A stretch of DNA of 64,000 nt, taken from Lytechinus pictus (taxonomy: Eukaryota; Echinodermata; Echinoidea; Temnopleuroida; Toxopneustidae). Position 1 is the first letter of the stretch; each line of letters begins with the position of its first letter. The DNA lies in contig NC_087256.1 in assembly GCF_037042905.1 (NCBI RefSeq), positions 30,209,501 to 30,273,500 of the forward strand, in the 5' to 3' direction. The notes beneath the pieces are model-generated. The model made no database searches. It was not told the DNA's origin and saw only the letters and a program-made list of their open reading frames with translations. Shown piece after piece: positions 35,036-50,000 of the stretch. The translations under genes were made by a program, and so were the position numbers.

Positions 35036-38000
35036 CTATGGATGAGACAAAGAGAACATTGAGAGAATCGTGAACCATCATTGATAATTTACATTCTTCA
35101 GAAAAAGCGAGGCGTTGTGTTTCATAAAGCTATTTGCAATTATGCATTACTTCACAAACAGCATGAACTTGGCCTTGATAACAGGTAAACGACCAACCAG
35201 AACTGTTAAACACTTTCGACACGTCGATACTTCGTAGCATGTAATTCATATAAAATGTTCAGGTAATACCGATTTTACCCAAGGATTTTACACTACGAAC
35301 AGATTTAGTATACCTCTTATCCAGTCAGAATCACTTTTTTTTTTCTATTTTCGACAAAATTAATCCCTTATTTTGATCTATAAAGTACACTGGTGATAAA
35401 TTCTGATTCATACTCACTTTTCAATGTCTGTGAGGAACCTCGTCTCAAAGGAGTTTGCTGTATCTAGCTTTGTCGAGGAGACTCCGTTGAAAAGTAGTTT
35501 GGCCTGGACCAGTTTAACCATGACCTGCCTGCTAATCTCGCCAAGGTACATACCTGAAATCATCTTCTCGTACCTAAACAAGACAAAAAGACACAGCAAA
35601 TTACAAGATTAACAGGGATATAAACTCCAAGGAGATCTACCACACAGTGTTTCTCTTGCCATAGACCCATGTGCTTTTATGAGTCTTGATACACATACCC
35701 TTTCATGTGGAGCGTTAGTCTTTGGACTTTGAAACAAAGGGTCGTGGGTTCGAATCCCAGCCATGGCGTAATTTCCTTCGGCAAGAAATGTATCCACATT
35801 GTGCTGCACTCGACCCAGGTGAGGTAAAAGGGTACCTGGCAGGAATTTATTCCTTGAAATGCCACCGCGCTGTAAAAGGCTGCGGGGCTAAAGCCAGGGT
35901 AATGATATCCAATAAAGCCCATAGGGACGTATTTGGCAGTGATATGTGCTATATAAGCATGTTAGAATTATTATTATTAAAACAATCTTAAATATATAGT
36001 AAATTTTGTTTAAAATTATGATTGCCATTAGATTCTCATCAATTAATAGGAATACTTGAACGCATACTGTGAATATTTTGTGTAACTTGAGTAAGAATGT
36101 TTTGCGGGAAATCATTCAGGCACAGAGATTATTTGCTTTTCCGAGAATCAACCATTATAAGTTATCATCATTATTATCATAAGAATTTCACTAAATAGAA
36201 TAAATCTAAACAATACTTGTAAACAAAATATTCATCATTCACATCCTATTCCAAGGCATTTGTTTACACTTGCCAATGTCAACACAGGTGAAGTCAATGG
36301 GTACCTTGTAGAAACAAGTTTCTTGAATGCTTAAAAACCCGATCATGGTAGCTTGAGCTAAGTTGGGGTATAATATGCAGAGCTTGGATAGCGGTATATG
36401 AATGTTGCATATCATTAGCATTATCATTATTACACTAAGGTTGCAAATGTAATTTAAGAAAGATCATTTCATTGGAGGACATGACAAAATCCTCAAGCTA
36501 TGGTGTAAAATGAAATCCCTATGATCAATAGTAATTAAAACTCAATTTTTTTTTGATTGAGCAAAGTTTTATCTTTCCATTAAAATCATATACTGTCCTA
36601 AGATCAGTGTATTGCACACAATCCTTAAGCTATGGTGTAAAGCGAAATCCCTATGATCAATATGAACTCAAACTCACAGTTGTTTTCCTTGATTGAGTGA
36701 AGTTCTATCTACATTAAAATCATATTCTGTCCTAATGTCATCAAGGACGCCGTTATCTCCGAATGCTCCCCACTCCATGTTGACGATGGTCTCCCTTGCG
36801 TTTCCATCACCAGCCCACGTTCCGACTTTATTGACGTCTTCCATGTAACAGGCATTGGTGCCAGTACCTGAGCAGATGATGGAGGAGAATTACATTATTG
36901 TTTAGATTTGAAGTAATATGGGCATCAGCATGAAACTAAATCAACCTTAATTCTGCAATTAATATGTTTTATGTAACTGGGCCCAGACATGCCAATGATT
37001 CCTCACAAGTACTGGGCTGGGCCCTGGTGCATAAAAGTTACTATCATGGCAACTTCACAATCTAATGGTAACTACCATGGTAACACTGTACAACAACCAA
37101 TCAAAATCAAGGATTTCATCAGAGCTACAATTAGTTGGCAAAATTATCAAGATAGTAACTCTGGTGGAATAGGGTCATAGAATGTTGTACTAAATAAATT
37201 TCTTTGAGATTAGAATCACTTTAATTCCGATTCAGAGAAAAATAAAACTGAAACCAAATTACGAAAACAAGAAAAAGAAGAGCTAAAGAGCAACGTATTA
37301 TACCCCACAACTCAAATCTCATCAGAATATTTTTCTCAAAATAAAGACAAGGGACAGCTACAATTAGGGTGAGATAAAAACACAAACATTGACACATCTT
37401 TCTTTGAATAAATAATTAAAAACTAATGTAATTGATAAAAAAAAACTTAGAAAGTGCTCTTTAAAATTTAATTTGTCTAATTTGCCTAACATTGTTACTT
37501 TAAATTAAAGGCTTTGAAATATGGAAACCTTACCTAGAATAAGACCAACATATGTATTGTGATCAGAGTATGCACATGACATGAGAGTTCCTGTCGTGTC
37601 GTTAACAAGGGCTATTACATCGATCGCCACACCCTGCAAAGGATAAAGAAAGAAAAATACTCCATTCTCAACATCATCAACCTGTATGAAAACTTAAAGA
37701 ATATCAAGGGGTTTCAATCCAAGGCCTTATTTCAATGACCTGGGACCCAGCTTTATAAAGAATTACAGATTTGTCAGAATGATTACAATTACAAAATAGC
37801 AAGATTTACACTTCTATATGAATATGAAACAGATACAGATACATGTACCAGTTCTTAAAGTCATTGTAAGATACAAGTTCCTATAGTAAAGCTAATAAAA
37901 TGTCACTACAACTCGATTGGGTGACAGCAAATTTGTAGTAGAATTCTTGCATTTCAAGCTTGACAGGTTTATGAAATGGGCCATAATTTCTACTGAATCC

Positions 38001-41000
38001 CTAAACCAATATTAAACCAATTATTATTTGAAATTACTTTGATGCAACGATCAAACAAAGGTCCAGCTCATTGTTTGTTACACAGTGAGAAGTTTTAGTC
38101 CTACAAAATTAAAAATAATAATAATAATGATATTGCATTTATAGAGTGCTTAATATCATTCTCTTAGCACTTTACATTAATTAGAAGACTTATTGAAATA
38201 CGATAATTTAAAAATATGTTTTGTATAAAAAATATATTTTGTATCATTTGAAATTAGTAATATATTATCAATGATACAAAGCTTTGTTTACTGTGACTGG
38301 GTTTGAATAATATGTAATCAATTAAAACACCACCAGGTTCAATTCCTAAATGAGGTCATTTGTCTTTCAAACAAACCACCAATACCAGCATATCCACTAA
38401 AAGGATTCCCGCTAACGTCCAAATACATGGCGGTTTCTGGAGATATGCTGGTGCCAGTTATAGATGCAGAAGAAAATCCAAAGGTTAATGAAAGGTCAAG
38501 GAGTAAACCATGAAACAAGACTAGTTGTATCAAGCAAAATTTTGCCAGCCTTGGCCTCAGCCTGAGTCATGCATACAGAGTCTATGGGAGGTTTTCTCCA
38601 GCGGCTTTGTGACTTGGAAGCACCAGCCTCAACGACATCCCTGCAAACGGATGGATTAACTTGTAGCCAACTGGAATTGGATATTCTCCAAAACAAAGCA
38701 TATGGAAAATCTAATTTAGTAATCAATGGGTTAAAGGATCTATATAGATAAGGTTGGAATTACAGTACGAAATGCTTACTTTTCTTTTGCAGGCCTCGTT
38801 TAAAAGCTCCACCACATCTTGGCCTTCTACGCCAGATGCTTTGAAACCTTTGGTCCATGTTGTGAGTTTTCCTATGCAAAGAGAAAAAAGGGGAAAAATA
38901 CATATATTAATATATAACCTTCTATATCAGCCATGCTCCCCCTTCCTGAAAGCACTGAGGTGTAACAGTTCTGACTCTTGCCTTGTACAGTAATTAAGAG
39001 GGTCGTGTGCTTGATTCCCATCATGACCTAGCATCCTTTGGCAAGGCGTCAATCTACACTTTGCCACTCTCCACCCCAGTGTTAAATGGGTACCCGGTGG
39101 GTGTTTCATAAAGCTGTTCGTAAGAGCGACTTTAAGAACGACTGGTGAACCTTTCTTACGCTCCAAATAATCACCAATGAACATTTAATGGTCAATATCG
39201 TTTACCACAAGAAAGGGTCACCATTCCTTTTTAAAATCGCTCTGACGTTACGATCAGCTTTATGAAATGGCCCCCAGGTAGGATGCGAAAACCTATGTAG
39301 TATGTCTGGCAATTGAGTCTTTGAACTCTTCTTGGAATGCTCCCCAGGGAGTGGAGAAGTGCATACTTTGTATGCGTGTATTCCAGAATCTGATGATTGG
39401 GGTAATAAGATATCTGTACAGCACTTAATTAGAGACGTTTTTATGAGCGCAATGTGCCTCTTATTGTGACATCACTTCTTTGCATTAATTATGAGAGATT
39501 AGTCAACCACATTAGTTCATAACTATGCATTAATATAAATAATATACAGTATTTCTCTTTCAAAGTGATAAAAGCTCCATTTAAACACTAGAATATTTCT
39601 ATGGATTTCATCGCTAATTCTACTGATTCTCTTTGCTTCCCTGTGGTTGGGAATCATCATTCAGTTAAATATCTTTTTAATATTTCAATTGTTTTAATTA
39701 TTACTATTATAAATATCACTAGGTATTGTGGAGCGTTGTGGCCCAGTGGATTAGTCTTCTGACTTTGAAACAGAGGGTCGTGGGCTCGAATCCCAGCCAT
39801 GGCGTAATTTCCTTCAGCAAGAAATTTATCCAAATTGTGCTGCACTCAACCCAGGTGAGATTAATGGGTACCTGGCAGGAATTTATTCCTTGAAATGCCA
39901 CCGCGCTGGAAAAAAGGCTGCGGGGCTAAAGCCAGGGTAATAACATCCAAGTCCTTTGGAAGCGCATAGGGACGTTATGACATAATGTGATATGCGCTAT
40001 ACAAGAACTGCGTTATTATTATTATTATAGGTATTTACCTGATTTAAGGCTCTTTTGTCTACAAGGAAAGGAGAATGTGAAGCCGAGAGGTAAACTCTTG
40101 TTGAGAAGGTCCTGTTCTTTCTTGAATTCATTCAAACAATCTGCGATGTAATCAAACAGCTGTACCAATGAAAGGAGGATTTGAAGAAAAAAAAAGAAGA
40201 AAGAAAAAGTTAGACAAAGGTTATTACAAAATGTTGATTTTTTATAATGGTAATCGTTGTAATGGTAAACAATATATTGAAGAATTCATTCGCAGCTGAT
40301 TTAAAGTCACAATTTGCCCATTATCATGATGGTAAATTATAAAACAACTTTTATCCAGCATTTTTAGGTTAAAGTATCATCATATTGTAAGGTCGAGTGG
40401 CAATTTGTTTCACGAAAGGACCTGTCATATGTTTTATCTAGACAGTTGCCAGAGTGATTGATAATGATGTTTGCCTCTTACAAAAAAAAATGATCACACA
40501 AGTGGAAGAAATATATCGGCAGACAATTTTGCTAATAATTGATTCAGGCATCACACAGCACTTCTGGCATTTTGAGATGATGATAAAAACCTATTACTCA
40601 AGCAATTCGTTCAATTGCTCTGAAAGAAAATAGAAATCTCTCTTCTGGGTGATGAATGTTTGGTTGCATGTGAATGCTATATACTTTCCGAGGCATGCAT
40701 CCTTTGGGCGCAATAGATTTCTCTTTCTATAGAATTTATGATCCAGATAATTGAGTGCCTGGAAATGGGGCACAGACAAATAGGATAGACTTTAGGATTT
40801 TTGTTTCTCCTCTTGTCGGTGTTTTGACCTTGAATTGGCCAGTCTTTAATTGATTCTTGATGCTCTACATGTATTTATCTTACATGCAAACCCATGTCTA
40901 AATTGCTGGCCGTGATGATGCACATCTTGCTTGCTTTGAATTTAAATAAGGGGGGGGAGGGACACATCTCAAAGTGACTTTGGGAGGCAATTCCTAAAGC

Positions 41001-44000
41001 AAATTAGATGTATGAAATGGTGCTTGCTGAAAAGCAATTGAAATCATCAAAATGATATGAAACTGATTCAATTCATCCACAGATCACATGCACTGCTGTC
41101 GGCACACATATACGCATATATGGGACTTCATCCAAATTGTTGGCTCAACAGTGTTATATTTAGGGCATTGGAAAAAAAATCTGTTGCGTGCAGGGGATAA
41201 GTTTTTATGAAATTCTTCCTAAATATCCTGCAAATTATTGGATAGCTCAGTAGGAATTCCACCACAAATTCCATTCATAATTAATTCATCATGATCTGCC
41301 TTCACACGGCATGCAAACAAACTTTTGATACTTTCGCAAATACCCAGACTACATTTCCCTCCCATAAAACAAAAATGAGTGGAATTTACCTGGTCTCCCG
41401 TTCCGACCATGAACTTTTGATCAATGGCGTACGTCTTACTCTCCATCTTCACTTCCCCTTCCAGGAGCCGTACCAGGAGAACACGGAAATTGCTCCCTCC
41501 AAGATCCAGGGCAAAGAAGTCTCCTCGCTCTGTGGATGAGGAATTTAGGAAACAGAGAGGAAACAGAGAGGGAAAAGGGAGGGGTGAGAAGAAAGGGGTT
41601 ATAATTTAAGGTCACATATTTAATTTATTGGATTAAGTGGGTCATTCTCAAACTGCATGGCAAACATAATGTTTAGAATAAATATGGCATGTTTGAAGTT
41701 AACAAAAATGAAAGTGTGTGTGTGCGTAATCGATCATTTGCAAGTTGAATGGTCAATACCGTTTCATAATATCTAAAACTATATATTCACATGTACAATT
41801 GGAAATCAATAAATAGGGTACTGAGAGATGACCCCCCCCCAAAAAAAAAAAAAAAAAAAAAAAAAGGCTATGGTTCAGGATTCCATAGTATGACTATTAA
41901 TGCTGTCTTGGTGATATAAATTTTTCATGCACCGATTTGTAAATTCTGAAATCATTGGTCTACCAGGTACTAATACCGGTAATACAGGTCATATCCTAGT
42001 TTGTAAGAAATACAGTAGCCTGATGTGGTTGCAAAATAATTTATCTGCCCCAACAAAATGGAGAACGAGGACAAAAAAATCCAGACATCCTGTTTACCCT
42101 TTTCAATTTTCAATACAGTCGCCTTTGGGGATATTCTATTTTTTTTTAACTTCAGGAAATGGAAATCTGATAAATAATTATTCATCAGATAAGTCTGTGT
42201 AAATAACTCCCATACAACTCAGTGTACCCACTAAACAGGATTTTCTCTTACGGTAACTCTAATCCGTATGCTGTCAGTACAACTTAAACACTATTGAGAC
42301 TTAAGATTAGCATATTGTGGTATGATATGTCTCACTATGTACTGGGTATCTGAACACTATCAATGTTGCTGAGTTTCGTCACATCATAGTCCCATTTCAT
42401 AAAGACTTGTCATAATAAAAAAAATCACAAAATCTGTAACAAATTTACTATCAGCCAATCAATCAAAGGATTTCAGTAGCTTTTAAACTGTTTATATTGC
42501 AAGTTGCAATTATAACAAGTTTTATGAAACAAGCCCCATATAAATATGTGCGGTTTAAATTTAAAATGTGACACAGATTCTAATTTTGAGTACGGTACTG
42601 TAACTCAACTTGCTTCAGTTAATAAAGGGTTTAACCAAACCATGAACTACTTCCAAAAATAAAATGGTGTTTTTTAGGAGTTCTTTTGGAAGTGGACATG
42701 TGACATGTTAATTGGTGCACCCTGGCGTCATCAGTTCCTCATTTGCATGTAACTGTACCTGTCGGTTCCTTATTCTTATTATGAGTTATTTTCTACCTAG
42801 TTTCTGTGCCCTTCTTTTTGTTTTTCTTTAACCTCCTTAATTACAGCATCCCTTCTCTCCTTTCCTCTTCCTATTTCACTTTGTGGTTGGTTTGGCTTTT
42901 TGCGCCTTTTTATAAATTTCATCATATATGCACCTGATGAAAATTTGTATAAAACTCGTCTACACAATTTACTGCATTTGTTAGTCTCCAAATTTTGAAA
43001 TCAAGGGTTGTGGGTTCGATTCCCAGCCATGGCAAGATTTCCTTTAGCAAGGAATTTATCCACATTGTGCTGCACTCAACCCAGGTGAGGTGAATGGGTA
43101 CCTCGTAGGATTAATTCCTTGAATGTACCAAGCACCGTTAGCAGCTGGAACTATAAACCAGGTAATTTATACTGCGCCTTTGAATAGGTAACTAGATAAT
43201 CAACACCTCATAATCATTATTATATGTACAAGTATCAGTATTTTTTTGATGAATGAATCTTCATCTGATTTTGATTACATTTCAAATATTTTTCCTTTTC
43301 AATTTTTCACATTTCATTCAAACGATCTTGATATCCAGGTCGGGCAACCTTTTCACAAGAAGGTCACTTGAAGATCACACTCACTTCATAGAGTCATTAC
43401 CTAAGCTACATGTACATACTGTACTTGCAATGTTACACTTGTACGTAAGGGCCATAATAGATATATATATATATTGCGATATCGAGTAGGATCATGAAGG
43501 GCAACACCGGATTCCAAACATTGCAAGAGCAGCGGAAATGCGCATAGCAGAAGGTCTGATCTTCAGGGGACGTCTGGAGAGAGAGAGAGGGGAAATGCTG
43601 TGGTACCGGTAAGGAAAGAGCTGAAGCCAGACTACGGACTGGCTAAGGGCAGGCTGAGGGCATGCTAGGGGGCATAGAGGGGCAGGCTGAGGGTATCATA
43701 GGGGCATCCTGGGGGCGTGTTAGGGGTAGGGGGCAGACAAATAATGGGCTTGTAGTATTAGAAGAAATGAATGGAAGAGATGAATTAAAGGGATGGGGTT
43801 GGACGGATCAAGAGTTTTCTAACAGAGGGGGGGGGGGGGGGCAGAATCTTACAAGCAAGAGGGATTAGAAGGAAACTGAAAAATGTTGAGAAAAAAAGGG
43901 GTGTCTCCTGAATTTGTACATGAATTGAATGGAGATGTCTAATACTAATGGTGTAAATTGTAAAAAGGACAATATTTTTTCCCCAATACTTGCCACTCAG

Positions 44001-47000
44001 GCCTGATAATGAAACCCTTTTAAATTTTAGTATGAAAAGACCTTTATTTTAATGAGGTTTGTGTATTTTTTTTTTTAGATCTGACTGAATGCCAGTCAAA
44101 GGCAACAAAAGGTCTACTTTCAAAATGAATGACCAACACGACCAACCAGGATAGCAATTTATCAGAGAGCAACGTTGAGGATGTTGGAAACTTCACGAAG
44201 ATAACACTTAATACATCTTCTATCTATCATCAAAGAGAGCAATCTATCTGATAACACCTTTGATCAAGTTGGAGATGTCATCCATACCAGTAGCGCACGC
44301 AGGGGGTGGTTACAGGGGTTCCACCTCCCCTTAATTTTTTTTTGATCCCCACCCCCCCTACAAAATTTTTGGGGGTACAAAACGACCCAAAGTTTGTGGT
44401 GAAGACCTCTTTTTTTTTTTTTTTTTTGGGGGGGGGTTGTTTTATTTCATTCAGCTTGAAAACCACTCCCTTTAAAAAATCCTACGTACACTACTGACCA
44501 ATACCTCTTTCATAGTGCACTCCTTCCTGTTTGTACAAACAGTGATCTGCATTACAAATTAGGAGAGCAATGATACTAGACACTCACTATTCCGTCTGTT
44601 GATCATGTCAAATTTAAAATATTTCAAGTTTTATATATTTCATACCAGAGTAGGTTTGTTGAATTATAATAAACGTTTATGCTGATGCTTTTCAAAGAAT
44701 ATCGTCCATAAGGGTAAAATATGTTAACCTTGCTGTAGGAAAAAATTATTTTTTTTTTCTTCAAATCACGTACCAAAGCAAGTGCGTGACACTGATATCA
44801 TGCATATCACTGTTTTAGGAAGCTATGCAAACTTAAGCAATAATTTTCTTATTTTACATCCAAATTTGATGACATCTCTCAGATAAATTTCAAGCTAGTG
44901 TAGTGGGTAGCTTAACGCAATATAGGCATGCAGAGAAATAATCAAGTGATCTTTTAGCAAGAATGTATTGTTTGCTAGCTTGCAATCACTAACTAGTTAC
45001 CAGCTAGTTGCAAACGAGTTACTACCTTGCAGTACGTTCTGTAGGCGATGTAGAGTGACCTTGGCCTTTAATAAGCGAACGAGCCATTTAACGTGAAGGG
45101 AGGTCAATACAGAGTGCACTTGAAGGCAGGTAGCCGAACTATTCATCACGCTATCGGGTGTAACAAGCTTTCATTCAGTAACACTATCTACTTTACTACT
45201 ACTACCTGAATGTCAAATGCATACTACTGTGTAGACCTCCCTAGATAACACCCACCATCACGCCTTCCCCTGTGACATGCATGGGTGAGATGATGTGTGT
45301 GATAATAATGGGCGATTCCATACACGTCCTACAGGACATTTAGACAATTTCTAGTCTCTTTACTAGCTGAATGCTTGAGCAATAAGATTTTTAAATAATA
45401 ATAATAGCCGGATTTATAAAGCGCTTTTTGCCTGAGGATACAAAGCGCTGCTATTATTACCCCGGCTTTAGCTCGAGCTACCATCACCGGCGCTCAGTGC
45501 ATGCAAGGAATTACTCCTGCCAGGTACCCATTCACCTCACCTGGGTCGAGTGCAGCACAGTGTGGATAGATTTCTTGCTGAAGGAAAATACGCCATGGCT
45601 GGGATTCGAACCCACGACTCTCTGATTCAAAGGCGAGAGTCAGAACCACTAGACCACGGCGCACCCGTCAATGTCAATGATATAGTGGGTAGTCATGTGA
45701 AAAAACGATAACCAACCAAAAATGTTTGATTAGGAGTGAATTACAGGTGAAAGTGTCTCGCACGGAACTCATAAATGTCCAGTACAAAATGCAACATTTT
45801 CACCTCCAACACCGATGGACGGACATATCTTTGTTGGTTGTCATTTTTTTACATGACTACCCTGTAGTTCATGTACTTGATCATTACCACAAAACAAATT
45901 GAACAGATATATGTACCAGCATGATATATACTTGTATGCTGTAAATAGATGTTAGAAATGTAAGGAATATAAACTGTACAGTTGGATGGATATATGTTTT
46001 TTATTTTACAGGCTACTATATAGACTTTTATTTCCACTCGTACTCCACTCCACTCCACTATTCATTTGATATTCATTTTCCTTTCAGTTACAAAGTGCTG
46101 CACACACACTACTCCGTGTTTGGGCCACTAAAAAAATATTGCAGTTTTTTGCTTTTAAAGATGAGTCTATTATCAGGTGGGTTAAACCCATTGGCCCGTA
46201 TTCTCAAGTCGGGTTAAATTTAAACTCAGGTTTAAAGTTGTGGTTTAAGTATGGATATCCAATTGTTACATAAATCACTAACAGTCAGAACAGTAGAGAT
46301 ATCATATTTTAGCTCATTTGGCTCTCAAATCATTCTCAATTGTATAAATAAATTATTGTCTTCACCATCGATGAATCAGGAAAGAGCACAGTAAACATAA
46401 GAAACATACAACTTAATAAATATTTTGACACTTTTGGCTTCCCATAATTTTAGCACGGAGTTAGACCATGGTCTATAACGTTAAACCTGACTTCAGAATA
46501 CGGGCCATTTGATCTACACTACAATTGGTCTAATACCAACTTGGTCTAATTCTGTCTACTGATCATAAAAAAATAAAATTGAAATGAATAGAATAAGTGG
46601 CGTTAGACCAAGTGGATATTAAATAAAATGGGTGAAGCTTTTAATACTGAAAATTAGACCAGGTGATAAATTGTGCTGCACTCGACCCAGGTGAGATGAA
46701 TGGGTACAGGAAATTATTCCATGAAATGCCACCGCGCAGTAAAAGGCTGCGGGGCTAAAGCCAGGGTAATAATATCCAAGTCCTTTGGAAGCGCATAGGG
46801 ACGTTATGACATAATGTGATATGCGCTATACAAAAACTGCGTTATTATTATCAAATTGCAATTTGATATTGACTATTGGTATACTAATGAACTGATAGTA
46901 GATAGGATCAGACCATGTGATATGAAAACAAACGGAAAGGGGACGAAGCGGGTATAGACCAATCAGCAGTTTACCGTTCTCAGAGGGAATAAGAAATGAA

Positions 47001-50000
47001 GAGGGGGTAAAAAAAAAAAGATAAAGAAGAACAAAGTGGATTTAGCTCCTTTTGGAACTAAGTTCTTCATATGAACAGGATGAGAGGGGGAGGGGGTGCA
47101 AAATAAATGAGGGAATGTAAAATAAAAACAAAACAAGAGAGCTGAACTCTCTACAATCTAGTTTCTTCAGGTAACAAATACAGTATAGGCCTACCCCAGA
47201 GACAGTAATACAGACTGGGTTACTAAAGTAAATGGAATCCTATCCAAGCCTTCATTGGAAATACATGTAGAAAAGGGATAAACAAGATAGTGGTTTCATT
47301 TGTGAAGATCACTATTACATATAATAAAAGGAAAAAAAAGGAAATTATTGCAAAATATTACTTGATACGTCCACGAGGATACTAAAGCTTTTAAGCTTTT
47401 GAGGCTGACATTATTTCCAACAAGGAGTTGGAAATGGATAGCTTGTCTCTCTTTTCATTGAGTAACAGAGAAATGAGGAGCTCAAGAAAAGGACATTTTA
47501 AAAAAAATGCTGCACAATCTTGAGTTCATACTACCCCCCTTTTTTAACTGAGCAGGTAGGCTGACATTTGGCATTTTTCTCAGTGCCAAATAAAAAAAAA
47601 TTGAATTCGATGTTAGCATACTGTTTAAGATTTAATTTTTATTTATTTGGCCTGCTTTAACTGCTTAAAGTGACAATATGAAATAAAATCAACCATTTAT
47701 CTTTAAAAAAACTTGCTCATTGCTACTTCTAAAATTGGGTGAGTAAATGAATAGCCTACAGTGTTGAAATGAAAACTAGTAGAATTCAGCATGTAGCGTT
47801 GAAAATGAACAATAATCCAACGTTGCAAAAATCCTGTATTGGGTACCTAATGGTAAGCACAGAGCCTTTGGAAATGTGACCTTAGATGGTACCCTGTCTG
47901 CTTGTGAACAATAAATCAAAGGGTTTCTTTTTAATAGAAATCTCATTTCCAGCGTGGGGCTGCTCCACATGGCCTGTTCTCACTGGTCGGCAAAGTTAAC
48001 AAAATATGCTGCTTTATTATACTTTATAGCCTATACTGATTTGGAAAAAAAAAAACCAACTAACCCAAATTTTCAGTTTAAGTTCAGTTTATTTAACCAA
48101 TATAAAATTCAAAGTGAATACGAATGAAATGCAAGTAAAAATGGTAATGACCAATGTGAACCTGAGTCTTGTTCAAATGTCCTTTTTAGTTAAAATTGAA
48201 GATTGATATGAAATGAATGCCCCTCTTGTAGGCCTTGGAGATTTTTAGTGTCCTTTTTATATGCGATTTGAGCTGTAATACATGTAGATGTATGCTGGCT
48301 TTGCCCCAAAACTGTTGAATTTGAATGCCTGAACATTGTAGGTAGCCAGTCTAGCCACACTCTAGCGAGTGTCAATTGTAATTTGTATGCAAGTTTACGA
48401 GGTTGATGACAATGCACCTAATGTACTGTAGCTGCATGGGTATGCACTGCAGAGGAAATAACAAGCCAGCAGATCATGAAGAATTTCATTTCATGGCCTT
48501 TTGTTCACTATTGCACTTTTTATGATTTATTTATTGGACTGGAAATTCAATGGAATGAAAAAAAAAAGGCTGTAAATGAAAACTGATGAATGAAGAAAAA
48601 AAAAAGCCTGTTGCAGTAAAGATTTTGATATTTGGAGTTGTGATAAATGCATATTTAAGGCTCATCCATTATTACTTATTCAAGGCAAAATTTCTAAAAG
48701 CCCTACAACATGTAACAGACTTGTGAAGAATTTGGACACATGAAAGAAGACAACTGATGTAGGCTAAATACAGTACAACATCTCGGTACTGGTGCATACA
48801 TGTATTCTTTAAGAACCTCAACAAAATGTCAGCTACTCATGTTAGAGTCCTTAGAGCAATTTGAAGATAATTTGCCGAGGAATTCAGCCAGGCAATCATT
48901 CCCAATCTTTAATCAAATCAGCAACGGCATGTACATGTACATGATTTATAAATGAGCACTCAACAGGCCTTTAGCATGCCTCTACTGGTTGTGCAGTAAG
49001 GGCACTAATCCAGTACACTTATATTATTTTCATTATGTCCGACAGGGAATATTTCTCTTCTACATGTACCTGGCACATCTCAACACACATGAAGGTTGGT
49101 ACCGGCCATGAATGCTATTAAATGGAGGGCTGTGGGCAGGTCAAAAGGAACACGTGGCCTGGAATTACGATACTCCTCTGTACACATCACAAAGTGTGCA
49201 CTTTCATTGCGTATGGGCTCCTCGGCAAATATGGGGGGAGAGACTGGATTCCAGTACATGTTGTCGCGTCTGTCTTCATCCGTCTACAATGCAGTAACAA
49301 TGATGACTATTATCCAAATGCTTTTCATCCAATCCGCATTTTACAAAATGAAATCATTCATGTGTGACTGCGATCGATGGGGGAGGGGATGCTTTCGCCC
49401 CAGGAGGCGTTACAGCCGAATTGTTTATAACTGAATCTTGATTTGCTTGAGTATTACATTCAATCAATCCTGTATACAGTACCTGGAGGATGTACTGTAC
49501 ATTATAGTATAGGCCTACTGTGTGTATCGAGTATCAAGGAAAGTTGACTCTACCAATTGGGGAAAAATATTAATGGCACATGGCCAATATGTTAAATGTG
49601 TCTGAGATTAAGGGGTGTTTCCATGCAAATGGTAGTGGGACCGTGGGATGGAGGGAGGTATTTTCTACCAGCATAAGGTTGTGTTCAATGTCAGTTTCCA
49701 AATTTAAACGGCAACATGAAATAAGATTACAAAACACGGATATAAATGTGTTCAATGTCCTCCATTCCCGGTCATAAAAGTAAACGTCTTTCAAATCATG
49801 ATTCTGAGGAAAATCTGAACATCGAAAAAGATGCATTTGTAAACACGATCAGCTTGAGCGACATATAACACATTTGAATTTTGAAACGTCTTTAAATTTG
49901 CTCTCGCAGTGGGCTACACAAACAGGTGCCAGAACTGACCTTTCTTGTGATGGATCAAACTGCGCACTAAAGCTGTGGGAAATTTAAAGATGATCAACAT

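Noticed and set aside
49096-49434. 112-codon frame in hexokinase intron 2
   Set aside because: No family resemblance, no splice-bounded structure, and overlapping frames of similar length in the same segment.
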